Of a stretch of DNA of 44,567 nucleotides, positions 32,464 to 40,447 are shown piece by piece; position 1 is the first letter of the stretch; each line of letters starts with the position of its first letter. This DNA is from a virus. The translations under genes and the position numbers were made by a program. The stretch spans positions 1-44,567 of the IMG/VR virus record IMGVR_UViG_3300020180_000034; one strand, written 5' to 3'. The notes under the pieces are model-generated. The model worked only from the letters and a program-made list of their open reading frames with translations, ran no database searches and was not told the DNA's origin.

Positions 32464-34236
32464 TTAGATTAGATTAGTCCAAGTCCCAGCTTCATAGCCT
32501 TGGAACTTGCCTAGAGTTAAGTCATACACAAGCATGCCGTTTACTGCCGTCAAAGCGTTCTTTTGGGTGGTAGTCAGTCGGCTAAGCAGCAGAGCTTGCA
32601 GCTCTCCGCCGATCTCTATGCCAACGCTAGCGTTCGTTACTTTTTTATTACTCGTAGAGATAGCGAGAGATGGTAAGTAATTTTCTAGCCCGGCTGTATC
32701 GATGCGGATACCCCAGTTATTCGTAGCAACAGGGCCAAAAGGCTGCTGGCCGTAGTATAGTACGGCCTCGTCCATCGTCCCCGTACCACCGCCTGGGATC
32801 GACGCTGCATTAAAATTATTTACCCTGTTTATATGCCCGTTATGCTGATCGGAGTATCCGTTTAAGCAAAAATTTATGTCGCCATTAATTTGCCCGTCAC
32901 CAGTGATTAGTCCCACAAACCCTAGGGTGGTGAGACCCACAATACTCGCTGTGGTCCACGTGGACGACGCGTTGCCTGTATGCACTGTAAAAGCCATGCT
33001 ATCTGCTAGCACGTCGGTGCCGGTCACAGTTGCATTGTTTGGAATAGTCATCGTGCCACCGATGACGTTGCCGTACTGCTGGCCTTGGCCTGAGACCACG
33101 TCAAAGTTTGAGGACATGTTCGTATGCCCGGTGATCTCCATCGCCACGTCAGTAAGATTGTCTGGTACATTTATGACTAAGCCCCGCACCGCGCCCGAGG
33201 TGTTTACTGAAGTAGTGCCGATGTTGATCGCAGTCCAATCAGCAGTACCCGCCGTCGTTTGGCCCTGCACACTTATCATCGTAGTGGGTTGGTTAAGACT
33301 AGTGATCGTTGGGTTGACGTTGATACCAGTGAAGCCGTTAGTTCCCAGTGTTCCAAACGTGCCGCTCAAATTCGCTAGGATGACCCCGGCGTTACCTGTG
33401 AGTGTGGTAATCGTAGGGTTTAGATTTAACCCGGCGTAGCTGTGGTTGTTAGCAATCGAGCCAATAATCGGCGATGAATGAAACGAAGTATACGACGTAA
33501 GTGCCGTGGGAAGATTGGCGGTGTCACTAAAAACGTTTATCCAAGATGACGCGCCAAAAACTGTGGCAGCGTTACACGTTAAAGAAAAGCTGTAGCCCCC
33601 GACCTGGCCAGAGGTAGTTACCCCTGCAAGAAGCTGCGGATAAATGCTTGCACCCAAAAGGCCGCCGACAGTTACCGGGTCGGTGCCGTTACCAATCGTG
33701 CCCGCCATCACCAAATAGTTTAAATAGCCAGTCGATGACGTGCCTTGATGGTCGTAGCTCATAGCGTAAAAAGTAGCAGCCGACCCGCTCGTACCTAAAG
33801 AAAACCCCGTAGCGTTAGGGTCGATTTCAATCTGGTGTGAGGTGTGCGCCCAGGTCGCAGTCGGGGATGCGATGGTGGGGTCAAGTGACAGCCGCAAAAA
33901 ATTCCAGTTGTGATAACCATCGTTAATAACCGGCTGATCTCGTCCCACGTTAAGACCAAGATATGTTGGGTCTACGCCCCAACTTGTAAAAACATCTAGG
34001 TCACCCGCTGCATTTAACCACACTAACTTATTAGTGGCTGTACCACCTAGCGTGCCGTCACCTACTTGCAACGAAACTGCACCAGTCAGGGTGTTTACAG
34101 AAGTAACCCCGCCCGCTGCCAAGTTAGCGATAGCCTGCGCGGTGGTTTTTCTTGTCTCGCCACCTTGCACCACGGGTACTGGCTCGGTGCCAGAAAGAGG
34201 ACTTGCTGCGGTTAGCTCTGTAATCTTTTTTGCCAT
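32464..34236 (-). CDS. Tail fibre or spike-like protein on the minus strand
   Basis: A 590-residue protein. The N-terminus (MAKKITELTAASPLSGTEPVPVVQGGETRKTTAQAI) is typical of phage fibre and spike proteins, and the C-terminus ends with RLTTTQKNALTAVNGMLVYD and an FQGYEAGTW-type motif, also typical. The middle is a Gly/Thr/Asn-rich repeat that may fold as a beta-helix. It differs from the plus-strand fibre proteins, so the virion may carry more than one receptor-binding system. Confidence 0.8.
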   Translation of the reverse strand: MAKKITELTAASPLSGTEPVPVVQGGETRKTTAQAIANLAAGGVTSVNTLTGAVSLQVGDGTLGGTATNKLVWLNAAGDLDVFTSWGVDPTYLGLNVGRDQPVINDGYHNWNFLRLSLDPTIASPTATWAHTSHQIEIDPNATGFSLGTSGSAATFYAMSYDHQGTSSTGYLNYLVMAGTIGNGTDPVTVGGLLGASIYPQLLAGVTTSGQVGGYSFSLTCNAATVFGASSWINVFSDTANLPTALTSYTSFHSSPIIGSIANNHSYAGLNLNPTITTLTGNAGVILANLSGTFGTLGTNGFTGINVNPTITSLNQPTTMISVQGQTTAGTADWTAINIGTTSVNTSGAVRGLVINVPDNLTDVAMEITGHTNMSSNFDVVSGQGQQYGNVIGGTMTIPNNATVTGTDVLADSMAFTVHTGNASSTWTTASIVGLTTLGFVGLITGDGQINGDINFCLNGYSDQHNGHINRVNNFNAASIPGGGTGTMDEAVLYYGQQPFGPVATNNWGIRIDTAGLENYLPSLAISTSNKKVTNASVGIEIGGELQALLLSRLTTTQKNALTAVNGMLVYDLTLGKFQGYEAGTWTNLI

Positions 34237-34239
34237 CGC

Positions 34240-34383
34240 TTAAATACCTTCTGTGAATATATCTTCACCAGCTTCAGTAAGTAGCTGCTCGCTACTTTCT
34301 GTAAAAAGTTCTTGGGAAACGTAGCTAACTACCCCGCCCACAAAGGCTGAGAGTCTCGCACCGGCAAAGCGACGCCAAAACAT
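34240..34383 (-). CDS. 47-residue hypothetical protein
   Basis: A short protein starting MFWRRFAGARLSAFVGGVVSYV and ending in a Glu-rich stretch. ATG overlaps the TAA of the upstream structural gene (TAATG). The start is basic and weakly hydrophobic. The end contains an internal echo, QELFTESSEQLLTEAGEDIFTEG, three copies of a (L/I)(F/L)TE motif; this short repeat pattern is seen at the ends of some phage structural proteins. Confidence 0.6.
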   Translation of the reverse strand: MFWRRFAGARLSAFVGGVVSYVSQELFTESSEQLLTEAGEDIFTEGI

Positions 34384-34919
34384 TAGGTAGTACTCGTGTC
34401 TTGTGAAAACAAGAACCTAAGGGTTAGGTCTGATGCCGATGCATACGTTGGCGTGCCAGTGGTTTTTACCACAGCCCACAAAGGTCCATTGTCTACTTTA
34501 GAAAGCATGGAAAGCGCAGCGTCACTCATTTTAACCGATGCGATACTTGAAGACGCTACGGTTTGGTACTGTGCAGCCGTCACCGCTACCGTGCCTACAC
34601 ACTTTTCTGCCATCTGCGCGTCAGTGATAGTCAGCGCCCCGTTATCAACACTTGCCACGGTAGGCAGCGCGTTAAAAAAGAAGACCACAAACTCCGCCGA
34701 CTGCGAAGCCTTGTCGTGTATCACAAGACTCATAAGAGTAGACACGCAGTCCTCGGCTTGACAGGCACCGACTCGCACCCGACCGCCGTTATCTTTAGTA
34801 AAGAGTTCAATAAGGCCACCAACTTGGTCGCCGATGGAATACGCTAAAGTAGAAATTGTTGGCGTAGCTACAAACTCGACGCTAAACCCACCGACTGCGG
34901 AAACATCCATTTTCCTCAC
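34383..34919 (-). CDS. Phage structural protein, decoration-like
   Basis: A 178-residue beta-rich protein with TLAYSIGDQVGGLIEL, SLVIHDKASQSAEFVVFFFNA, VDNGALTITDAQMAEKCVGTV and TPTYASASDLTLRF. Together these segments match a family common in tailed phages that I know from memory as an unnamed structural protein beside fibre genes. It may be a capsid decoration or fibre-associated protein. AAGGGGTGAGG lies before the start at 34919, overlapping the end of the upstream membrane-protein gene by four bases. Confidence 0.7.
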   Translation of the reverse strand: MRKMDVSAVGGFSVEFVATPTISTLAYSIGDQVGGLIELFTKDNGGRVRVGACQAEDCVSTLMSLVIHDKASQSAEFVVFFFNALPTVASVDNGALTITDAQMAEKCVGTVAVTAAQYQTVASSSIASVKMSDAALSMLSKVDNGPLWAVVKTTGTPTYASASDLTLRFLFSQDTSTT

Positions 34920-35038
34920 CCCTTGATCTTAGATATGATACCTAAGTCTATTACAATCCAGATAAAGAAAAAAGGCAATAACACCCAAGTGATTAGACTA
35001 GTCGCCACCTTTGCACTCGTCTGGAATATACACATCAT
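34916..35038 (-). CDS. 40-residue membrane protein
   Basis: A short protein starting MMCIFQTSAK with one strong hydrophobic span (ITWVLLPFFFIWIVIDLGII) and a basic end. ATG at 35038 follows AGAGG with 6 bases spacing; an upstream frame from 35134 lacks this. It starts within the preceding Cys-rich membrane gene in a different frame (41-base overlap). Size, span and overlap recall holin or spanin gene pairs, but the link to lysis is inference. Confidence 0.55.
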   Translation of the reverse strand: MMCIFQTSAKVATSLITWVLLPFFFIWIVIDLGIISKIKG

Positions 35039-35177
35039 CACATGCCTCTTGGCTGTATAGCTTTTGACACTCTTGGGATCTGGTGAGCCCTCTTTCACAC
35101 TCAACCGCCTTTTGATGTTGAAACCACCCGGCAAGCGCAGCGCCCGTTAACAACACTGCAGCGTATAAAGCAATCAT
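34998..35177 (-). CDS. 59-residue Cys-rich signal-anchored protein
   Basis: A small protein with an N-terminal hydrophobic span (ALYAAVLLTGAALAGWF) and a polar tail with four cysteines (VEC, QEC, EAC, DEC), probably disulphide-bonded in the periplasm. AGAGGGG lies 8 bases before the ATG at 35177, which overlaps the upstream stop (ATGA). It could be a spanin-like or envelope-modifying protein; neither a lipobox nor a long coiled coil, as in classical spanins, is seen. Confidence 0.6.
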   Translation of the reverse strand: MIALYAAVLLTGAALAGWFQHQKAVECERGLTRSQECQKLYSQEACDDVYIPDECKGGD

Positions 35178-35422
35178 TGCAAAAGCCCCTCTTGCAGAGG
35201 GATCTTCACCTGGGCTTGTGCCTCTAGGTTTTTTATCCGCTCGTGCATGCGGCATATAAGCACCGTAAGTATGGCGTCGGTGTTGAATAAAGCCTCACTT
35301 TTGCCCATACCCGCGAAGACCCGCGAGTCTTCAAAGTAAGAAGTAAATTCTTTGACGATGGAGACAAACAGGTCATCGTTTTTTATCCCGGCTATTTCAC
35401 TCGGGTTGAACCGAACTTCCAT
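35174..35422 (-). CDS. 82-residue hypothetical protein
   Basis: A small protein (MEVRFNPSEIAGIKNDDLFVSIVKEF at the start) with a helical second half (ALFNTDAILTVLICRMHERIKNLEAQAQ). I do not recognise it. ATG at 35422 has GGGGG upstream and begins within the previous gene's end (26-base overlap). A longer frame from 35503 is rejected because it would overlap the upstream gene by over 100 bases. Confidence 0.6.
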   Translation of the reverse strand: MEVRFNPSEIAGIKNDDLFVSIVKEFTSYFEDSRVFAGMGKSEALFNTDAILTVLICRMHERIKNLEAQAQVKIPLQEGLLQ

Positions 35423-35642
35423 TAGCGTCGTACCCCCACTTAGTTTTTTGACTAGCCCACTCGTAGTATTCGTGCAGCGCGGTGAACTGTTTTTCCTCGT
35501 CACCCCCGATGATTTTAGCGGATATGGCGAAAGTGTCGTCTTCCATTCTTTTCACATAAAAGCTTGTTAACCCCACCCCGCAGCCCTTAAAGGAATTTAA
35601 AAGAGCTTTAGCCTCATAAAAAGAAAGCTTAACTTTGGTCAC
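35397..35642 (-). CDS. 81-residue hypothetical protein
   Basis: A small protein starting, from a GTG codon, MTKVKLSFYEAKALLNSFKGCG, with AAAGGGG upstream. The remainder is beta-rich then charged (MEDDTFAISAKIIGGDEEKQFTALHEYYEWA). It is the first gene of the leftward transcript that carries the small membrane proteins and the fibre-like protein. Its promoter should lie in 35643-35846. No function is recognised. Confidence 0.65.
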   Translation of the reverse strand: MTKVKLSFYEAKALLNSFKGCGVGLTSFYVKRMEDDTFAISAKIIGGDEEKQFTALHEYYEWASQKTKWGYDANGSSVQPE

Positions 35643-35698
35643 TTGTTTACCCCTTTAATAAAGTTTATGCTGAAACGGCTGCTACCGCTTTGGCTTTT

Positions 35699-35817
35699 TT
35701 CCAAGGAAGCCTTCTAGCTTAATGGGGTGTGGACAAGAAATTGTCTGCACCCTGTTTTGTTTCTTGACCGTCTCCCAAACTTTCTGGCAGTCTCTAACAA
35801 CTTCCTTGGAACAATTT
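35699..35817 (+). promoter_or_regulatory. Candidate operator before the primase-helicase gene
   Basis: TTCCAAGGAAG (35699-35709) and CTTCCTTGGAA (35801-35811) are perfect inverted 11-mers in the divergent gap. Each contains the palindrome TTCCAAGGAA or its complement. The right arm continues as TCCTTGGAACAATTT, nearly the motif seen before the small terminase gene (3766). The pair could be bound by one regulator with DNA looping across about 90 bases. Confidence 0.5.
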
Positions 35818-35846
35818 GACCCCCTGCAAAAAAGCTGAGGCACCGC

Positions 35847-38327
35847 ATGCACCGAATATTTTGTCTTCGCACTATCACACCCGCGCACAACGCGTTCCAA
35901 GAACCAAAAACAAAAACGTCTTTAGTCCCATTTTCTAAGGACGTTTCTTTTTCTTCTTTGTCTGAGTTTTTTGCGAGGACTGAAAGCGTCATAGAGCAAA
36001 TTCACGCAGATAACCGCACCAATCTTTACTACACCCTGTACGAAACCAGTCACTCTTTTCAAGAGCCCAAGGCACGACCATTCGTTAAGCAAAAATACCT
36101 CGCTTTTGACTGCGACAAGATGACGATCTCTCAAGATGGCTCCTATTCTGAAAAATATATTAATACTTTCTTCAAGGTTACTGGTCTTGACCCAGATAAA
36201 ACCGCTGTCATATTCTCGGGCAACGGTTTGCATTTTATTGTCGGGTTAGCTGAAGAGATTACTTCTATAGATTATTTTAAGTCAAACAAAAAATTATACA
36301 CCCTAGCCTGTAGTCGGCTCACGGCAGGGCTTTTAGACGAGGGGCTCGCCGGAGAGTTTGACCCGGTAATCTTTGACCCACAAAGAGTCATGCGGATGCC
36401 AGGCTCTTGGAACGAAAAGATTGGTAAGCCAAGGCGCATGTGTCAGATGGTACAGCCTATTTTGCTGCCACAAAACATAGACCTAAAAGAGCTAGCAGGC
36501 GGGGGCAAAACAAAAAAAGAAAAGCTTTCTGTAAAAACCCCAAAAGCCCCGCTTTTACCCGAGGAAAAAGCAACAAACCCTGCAGACGACGAGATCCCAG
36601 ATAAAGCCATTAAACGCTTAAACTTCGACGAAAATGCCGTGCTTTCTGGCTGCCCCTTCTTAGTCCATGTAAAAGAAAACCAAAAAGAAATCTCCGAGCC
36701 AGCGTGGCAGGCAGCCATATCAATCTTATCCAAACTCCCCAACGGAAAAGAGCTAGTACATGACTACTCCAACAAACACCCACAATATTCGTCTGCTGAA
36801 ACCAATGCCAAGTACGCGTTTGCCACAAAGTCGGGGGCGGGCCCTCGCACTTGTGAGAATATTTCTACTTTGTGGACTGGCTGCGGCACTTGCCCCCACC
36901 TCAATAGTAATATTACTTCTCCGCTTTTTATTGCAGGCGATGACCACATTATTTCTGCTGATAATGGCTTTATGCTTGTTGGTAAAAGAGGCTCGCTAGC
37001 CCCTGACTATGTAGGTCTAAGAAAACAGTTTCACAAAGACCACCCGTATTTTGTCGACGTAAAATCCCAGGAAATATTTATCTACGGCGGTGCCCACTAC
37101 ACTATCTGGGAGGAGCTACGCTTTAAAAAATACGCACAAGACAAATTTTTCCCCGAGCAACCCGAACGAGTAATCATCGAATGGGTGCAGCGTCTTAAAA
37201 GAGACAACCAGGTGCGTAACGACGAGTTCAACACTCCGGGCTTCATAAACTTTTCTAACGGTGTCCTAGAAGTGTCTACTGGCAAGGTGCTCGAGCATTC
37301 ACCCGAACTAAAATTTTTATACACCCTGCCCTACCCCTACGACAAAACAGCAACCTGCCCCGAATTTGACGCTATGCTAAAACGCATAACCCTCGAAAGA
37401 AAAGACATCGAACAAACGCTGCTCGAGTTCACGGGCTACGGCGTTTGTGAAAGAGACTACTGGCTAGAAAAATGTCTGCTCCTTGTCGGCAGCGGTGCAA
37501 ACGGTAAGTCCACTTTTTTAGACGTAGTAAAAAACTTGGCTGGAAAAGGCAACTACTCGGTGTGTGGGCTGGGGGAGCTAAAAGACGAAAAGTACCGGCA
37601 CTCTCTTTTAGGAAAACTCTGCAACATATCTGAAGAAATGCCGACACAACGTATGTATGCGAGTGACCTGTTTAAAAAACTATTCGGCGGGGAAGTCAAC
37701 TACCGCATGGTGTACGGGCATCCGGGATCTTTTACCTGCACGGCTAAACTGTTTTTTGCCTGCAACGAACTACCAGAGTCTTCTGATTTATCTGACGGTT
37801 ACTTTCGCCGCATTGTCGTCGTACCTTTTGACGCCAAATTTGGCGACACCGAGCGTGACTACACCCTAAAGAAAAAACTACTAGAGGAAACCCCCGGCAT
37901 ATTTAACAGAGTATATGCAGCGTGGGGGGCTCTGAAAAAACGCAGCTACCTGCTAGAAGCCGAAGCCGTAAAGCAAGAGCTACAAGACTATAAACACGAC
38001 TCGGATTCTATCGGCTCGTGGTTTGGTTCACACGTAGACATCTGCAGCCTAGACACCGGCGAAAGACTTTCTAGCACTTCACTTTTTAATCAGTTTAGGT
38101 CCCACCAACAAAGCACCGGGGACACGTACAAATATTCTCAGATGAAATTTTCACAAGGAGTAAAACGCTGCCTACCAGACTACCGGCAGCGGCACTACAA
38201 GTATCAGGGTAATATGAGCTACAAAGGACTACGGTGGAAAGATGCTGGGGTGTATAAAAATGGGAAAGACCACCCGGCAGCGGTAGAAAAAGAGGGTAGT
38301 GGCTCGGGGTTAGACCTCACCCTTTGA
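35847..38327 (+). CDS. Primase-polymerase/SF3 helicase replication protein
   Basis: An 826-residue D5-type fusion. The N-terminal archaeo-eukaryotic primase domain shows LAFDCD (Asp88, Asp90) and SGNGLHF (124-130), then FDPVIFDPQRVMRMPGS (170-186). A CysCys-containing linker (WTGCGTCPHL) follows. The helicase has Walker A GSGANGKSTF (about 546-555), Walker B NISEEM (about 592) and sensor FFACNELPE (about 636), and the C-terminal region may bind DNA. It should open and prime the genome for the family A polymerase. GAGG precedes the ATG. Confidence 0.92.
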   Translation: MHRIFCLRTITPAHNAFQEPKTKTSLVPFSKDVSFSSLSEFFARTESVIEQIHADNRTNLYYTLYETSHSFQEPKARPFVKQKYLAFDCDKMTISQDGSYSEKYINTFFKVTGLDPDKTAVIFSGNGLHFIVGLAEEITSIDYFKSNKKLYTLACSRLTAGLLDEGLAGEFDPVIFDPQRVMRMPGSWNEKIGKPRRMCQMVQPILLPQNIDLKELAGGGKTKKEKLSVKTPKAPLLPEEKATNPADDEIPDKAIKRLNFDENAVLSGCPFLVHVKENQKEISEPAWQAAISILSKLPNGKELVHDYSNKHPQYSSAETNAKYAFATKSGAGPRTCENISTLWTGCGTCPHLNSNITSPLFIAGDDHIISADNGFMLVGKRGSLAPDYVGLRKQFHKDHPYFVDVKSQEIFIYGGAHYTIWEELRFKKYAQDKFFPEQPERVIIEWVQRLKRDNQVRNDEFNTPGFINFSNGVLEVSTGKVLEHSPELKFLYTLPYPYDKTATCPEFDAMLKRITLERKDIEQTLLEFTGYGVCERDYWLEKCLLLVGSGANGKSTFLDVVKNLAGKGNYSVCGLGELKDEKYRHSLLGKLCNISEEMPTQRMYASDLFKKLFGGEVNYRMVYGHPGSFTCTAKLFFACNELPESSDLSDGYFRRIVVVPFDAKFGDTERDYTLKKKLLEETPGIFNRVYAAWGALKKRSYLLEAEAVKQELQDYKHDSDSIGSWFGSHVDICSLDTGERLSSTSLFNQFRSHQQSTGDTYKYSQMKFSQGVKRCLPDYRQRHYKYQGNMSYKGLRWKDAGVYKNGKDHPAAVEKEGSGSGLDLTL

Positions 38328-38547
38328 CGTGCCCACAGTCCATGCAGACGTAAATAAACTTTTCCCCAATCTCGCCGTCTTTTACACCGTAAATGTGGGA
38401 GTGGCCTTGGGGTGTAGCTAGGTACGCGTCGGGGTGATCGACGTAGTCGGGGTGTTTTTCGTGGATATCTTTTAACACCTGGTGCAGTTTTTGGAGATTT
38501 TTTCTAAGCTCTTGGTTTTCTTTTAAAATCATATCAACTCTACCCAT
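38317..38547 (-). CDS. 76-residue protein with coiled coil and Cys pair
   Basis: A small protein starting MGRVDMILKENQELRKNLQKLH (coiled coil), then HPDYVDHPDAYLATPQGHSHIYG and a CMDCGH motif near the end, which with nearby His could bind zinc. ATG at 38547 has GGAG 8 bases upstream and overlaps the end of the Gly-rich gene. A longer frame starting at 38679 would read the upstream repeat in a second frame and is not used. Its 3' end overlaps the primase gene's end by 11 bases. Confidence 0.65.
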   Translation of the reverse strand: MGRVDMILKENQELRKNLQKLHQVLKDIHEKHPDYVDHPDAYLATPQGHSHIYGVKDGEIGEKFIYVCMDCGHVKG

Positions 38548-38794
38548 CACTCTTCTCCTCTTTGCCTGCACCGGAACCATCACCGTCACCGTCACCGAAG
38601 CCGGTACCTCTACCGTAACCGGGACCTGAACCGTAGCCGTAGCCTGCACCGTTACCTTCACTGGAACCGTGGCCGTCACCGTTACCGAAACCGAAACCGT
38701 AGCCTAAGACGTCACCTTGGCCGGAACCGTAACCGTCACCGCGACCGTCACCTTCACCGTAGCCGTCACCAGAACCGTCACCGGAACTTTTCAT
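38540..38794 (-). CDS. Gly-Asp/Ser/Tyr repeat protein 1
   Basis: An 84-residue protein starting MKSSGDGSGDGYGEGDGRG and continuing as GX dipeptides (X is S, D, Y, F or N) to a basic/acidic tail KEEKSDG. AAGGAG is well spaced before the ATG, so translation is likely. The DNA is a hexamer-based repeat (GGTNNC-type units). Proteins of this composition occur in many tailed phages without known function; flexible spacers or surface coats are possible roles. Confidence 0.7.
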   Translation of the reverse strand: MKSSGDGSGDGYGEGDGRGDGYGSGQGDVLGYGFGFGNGDGHGSSEGNGAGYGYGSGPGYGRGTGFGDGDGDGSGAGKEEKSDG

Positions 38795-39125
38795 TTCTTT
38801 ACTCCTTGCCTTTACCCGAAACCGGTACCATCACTGTAACCGTATCCGGAACCGTGGCCGTAACTGGAACCGTTACCGTTACCGTCACCGTCACCGGAAC
38901 CGTGGCCGTGACCGGAACCGTGGCCTAAACCGGAACCGTAACCGGAACCGTCGCCTGAACCGAAACCGTAACCGTAACCGTAGCCCGAACCGTCGCCTGA
39001 ACCGTAGCCGGAACCGTGGCCGGAACCTTGACCGGAACCTTGACCGGAACCGAGACCAGAGCCGAAACATGCACCGTAGCCGACACCGGAACCATTACTG
39101 CTACCTTGGCCGGTACCGTCACCGG
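38575..39125. repeat. Hexamer-based coding repeats
   Basis: Two arrays (about 38575-38790 and 38815-39125) consist of 6-base units related to ACCGGA, ACCGTA or ACCGTC on the plus strand, interrupted only by 20-25 bases carrying a stop, a ribosome site and a start codon. They keep two or more frames open on the minus strand (Gly-x and Val-Pro/Thr-Val). The similarity of the two arrays points to duplication. Confidence 0.85.
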
Positions 39126-39147
39126 GAAGTTTTATTTCTCCTCCCAC
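38812..39147 (-). CDS. Gly-Ser/Tyr repeat protein 2, doubtful start codon
   Basis: A 111-residue frame made of GSGYGSGDG-type repeats after GEIKLPGDGTGQG. Compared with repeat protein 1, the start region aligns (ATGAAAAGTTCCGGTGACGG with ATAAAACTTCCCGGTGACGG), so the codon matching its ATG is ATA at 39135-39133, behind GGAGGAG. The only canonical start in frame upstream is GTG at 39147, without a spaced ribosome site. The protein may be made from ATA or GTG, or the gene may be degenerate. Confidence 0.5.
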   Translation of the reverse strand: MGGEIKLPGDGTGQGSSNGSGVGYGACFGSGLGSGQGSGQGSGHGSGYGSGDGSGYGYGYGFGSGDGSGYGSGLGHGSGHGHGSGDGDGNGNGSSYGHGSGYGYSDGTGFG

Positions 39148-39449
39148 ACCGGCACCGCTTTAATAGAGTTTTCCGCCGCCGGAGTCGTGTCTAAAATCTC
39201 TATCGCGTTAAGAAGTTCTACACGGTCAACCTCGCAAGGAAATTTGCACGTCAAAGGACTCGCCGTCCCTTCCATCGCGAGTTGTGACAAAGACGCTGCG
39301 CCGGTCCAATACCAAATACGCCGAGCGTTAAGTAACACCACTTCTTGACCCTTTCTCGATACAAGTTCTCCGCTGAAAACCCCAGCCGAGTAGGTCCTTA
39401 CGATGACGTACTTTCTTTTTGAGACAGGTGCTTTTTTCTTAGCCTTCAT
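39132..39449 (-). CDS. Widespread small phage protein (DUF6948-like)
   Basis: A 105-residue protein with KYVIVRTYSAGVFSGELVSRKG, NARRIWYWTGAASLSQLAMEG and CKFPCEVDRVELL. This pattern is one I know from many unrelated phages and associate with the DUF6948 label; function unknown. The fold is probably a small beta barrel. ATG at 39449 follows AAAGGA with 6 bases spacing and is preferred over the ATG at 39479. The stop overlaps the region where the next Gly-rich frame begins. Confidence 0.75.
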   Translation of the reverse strand: MKAKKKAPVSKRKYVIVRTYSAGVFSGELVSRKGQEVVLLNARRIWYWTGAASLSQLAMEGTASPLTCKFPCEVDRVELLNAIEILDTTPAAENSIKAVPVWEEK

Positions 39450-39475
39450 AATTTTTCCTTTAGTGTTTGTACAAA

Positions 39476-39703
39476 TCATATTAAATACTTATCCATATTA
39501 CCGAGCGGTAGCCGAGCTACTGTACCGCCCGCTTTCAGCTCTAAGCAAAATGAACCGTCATCGATGTGAACGAGATGCAGCGTGTCAGCATAATAGCTAA
39601 TTACTTCTTTTTGCTCCCAACCGGGCGATGAACACCATACTAGTTTTTTGCTAATGAACTGCTCACTGACGGGCTGTGGCTGTTGCTCTTTTTTGTCACT
39701 CAT
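39476..39703 (-). CDS. 75-residue hypothetical protein
   Basis: A small protein starting MSDKKEQQPQPVSEQF, with a beta-rich remainder (KLVWCSSPGWEQKEVISYYADTLHLVHIDDG). AAGGAG is 7 bases before the ATG, in a leader (CATTTCTTTGCTCCTT on the plus strand) nearly repeated before repeat protein 1 at 38794. It overlaps the upstream gene by 4 bases. No family is recognised. Confidence 0.65.
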   Translation of the reverse strand: MSDKKEQQPQPVSEQFISKKLVWCSSPGWEQKEVISYYADTLHLVHIDDGSFCLELKAGGTVARLPLGNMDKYLI

Positions 39704-40410
39704 TTCTTTGCTCCTTCTTGCACCGTGATTTCTACTCTGGGCTGAGAGTATTTAATTTGCGCTATGACTCTATCAAGTGTCTCGCGAGTGGGTTGCGCGA
39801 CTTTGGAAAAAAAAGCGTGAGCTGTTTCAAAATTCTGGTTTGCAATCTCCATATACTCTCTAAACTTCGCTAGATACCCCTCATACTCTCTTTCGTCACT
39901 GCGATGTCGATCTAGTATCTCGCGCACTTCCTCAGCGATTGCTTCAGCGGCTTTTGATTCTTGTTCATACAGCTTCAGAGCTTTATCGTGGGCTTCTTTT
40001 TGAAGTCTATACTCTCTAATGGCGTAGCCATGGGACTTTATGACGTGCTCCGGAAAAGTTCTGACGACCTCTATACATAAATGTTTGTTGCGTTCATAGC
40101 TTGCCAGCGGTTTTAAGTACTTATAATCTGAACCCGTCTCGTAGTCGTAATCAATTCTTTTAATAGCCGTTAACCCGGCCAGTGCTTCCATGTATTTAGC
40201 TGCATCGCGCTGGTCTTCAAAAGCGTAGGCGTCTACTGTGTAAGCTTGTATGCGCTCAGTGTCTGGTATCACCACCGCCCTTGGCTCAATCGGCCTCACG
40301 GCCATGATCACACCCTCGGTTGCGCATTTAAACTTTATCAGAAACTCAATTTGGCTTTCGCTAAGCGCTAGGATCTCTTCTCGTGTCATGTCTTCGATTT
40401 TGTTTTTCAT
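39700..40410 (-). CDS. 236-residue helical hypothetical protein
   Basis: A charged protein. Residues 1-60 have IEDMTREEILALSESQIEFLIKFKCATEGV, then a beta segment (RAVVIPDTERIQAYTVDAYAFEDQ). Residues 85-236 are mostly helical with a coiled-coil region (LQKEAHDKALKLYEQESKAAEAIAEEVREIL). From memory, similar proteins occur next to the small beta-barrel families in other phages. The function is unknown. AAAGG lies before ATG at 40410. Confidence 0.7.
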   Translation of the reverse strand: MKNKIEDMTREEILALSESQIEFLIKFKCATEGVIMAVRPIEPRAVVIPDTERIQAYTVDAYAFEDQRDAAKYMEALAGLTAIKRIDYDYETGSDYKYLKPLASYERNKHLCIEVVRTFPEHVIKSHGYAIREYRLQKEAHDKALKLYEQESKAAEAIAEEVREILDRHRSDEREYEGYLAKFREYMEIANQNFETAHAFFSKVAQPTRETLDRVIAQIKYSQPRVEITVQEGAKK

Positions 40411-40447
40411 TATCTAGCCTTTTGTTTGATTGTTTCTTGCAGCGGGG

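Noticed and set aside
32876-33439. 187-codon plus-strand frame opposite the minus-strand fibre gene
   Set aside because: Val/Pro/Thr-rich shadow of a beta-repeat gene; no ribosome site.
35682-35900. 72-codon minus-strand frame across the primase-helicase start
   Set aside because: Overlaps the better-supported plus-strand gene and its upstream control region, with no ribosome site.
38317-38679. 120-residue frame including Val-Pro-Val repeats
   Set aside because: Its first 44 residues are another frame of the Gly-rich gene; the ribosome site supports a start at 38547.
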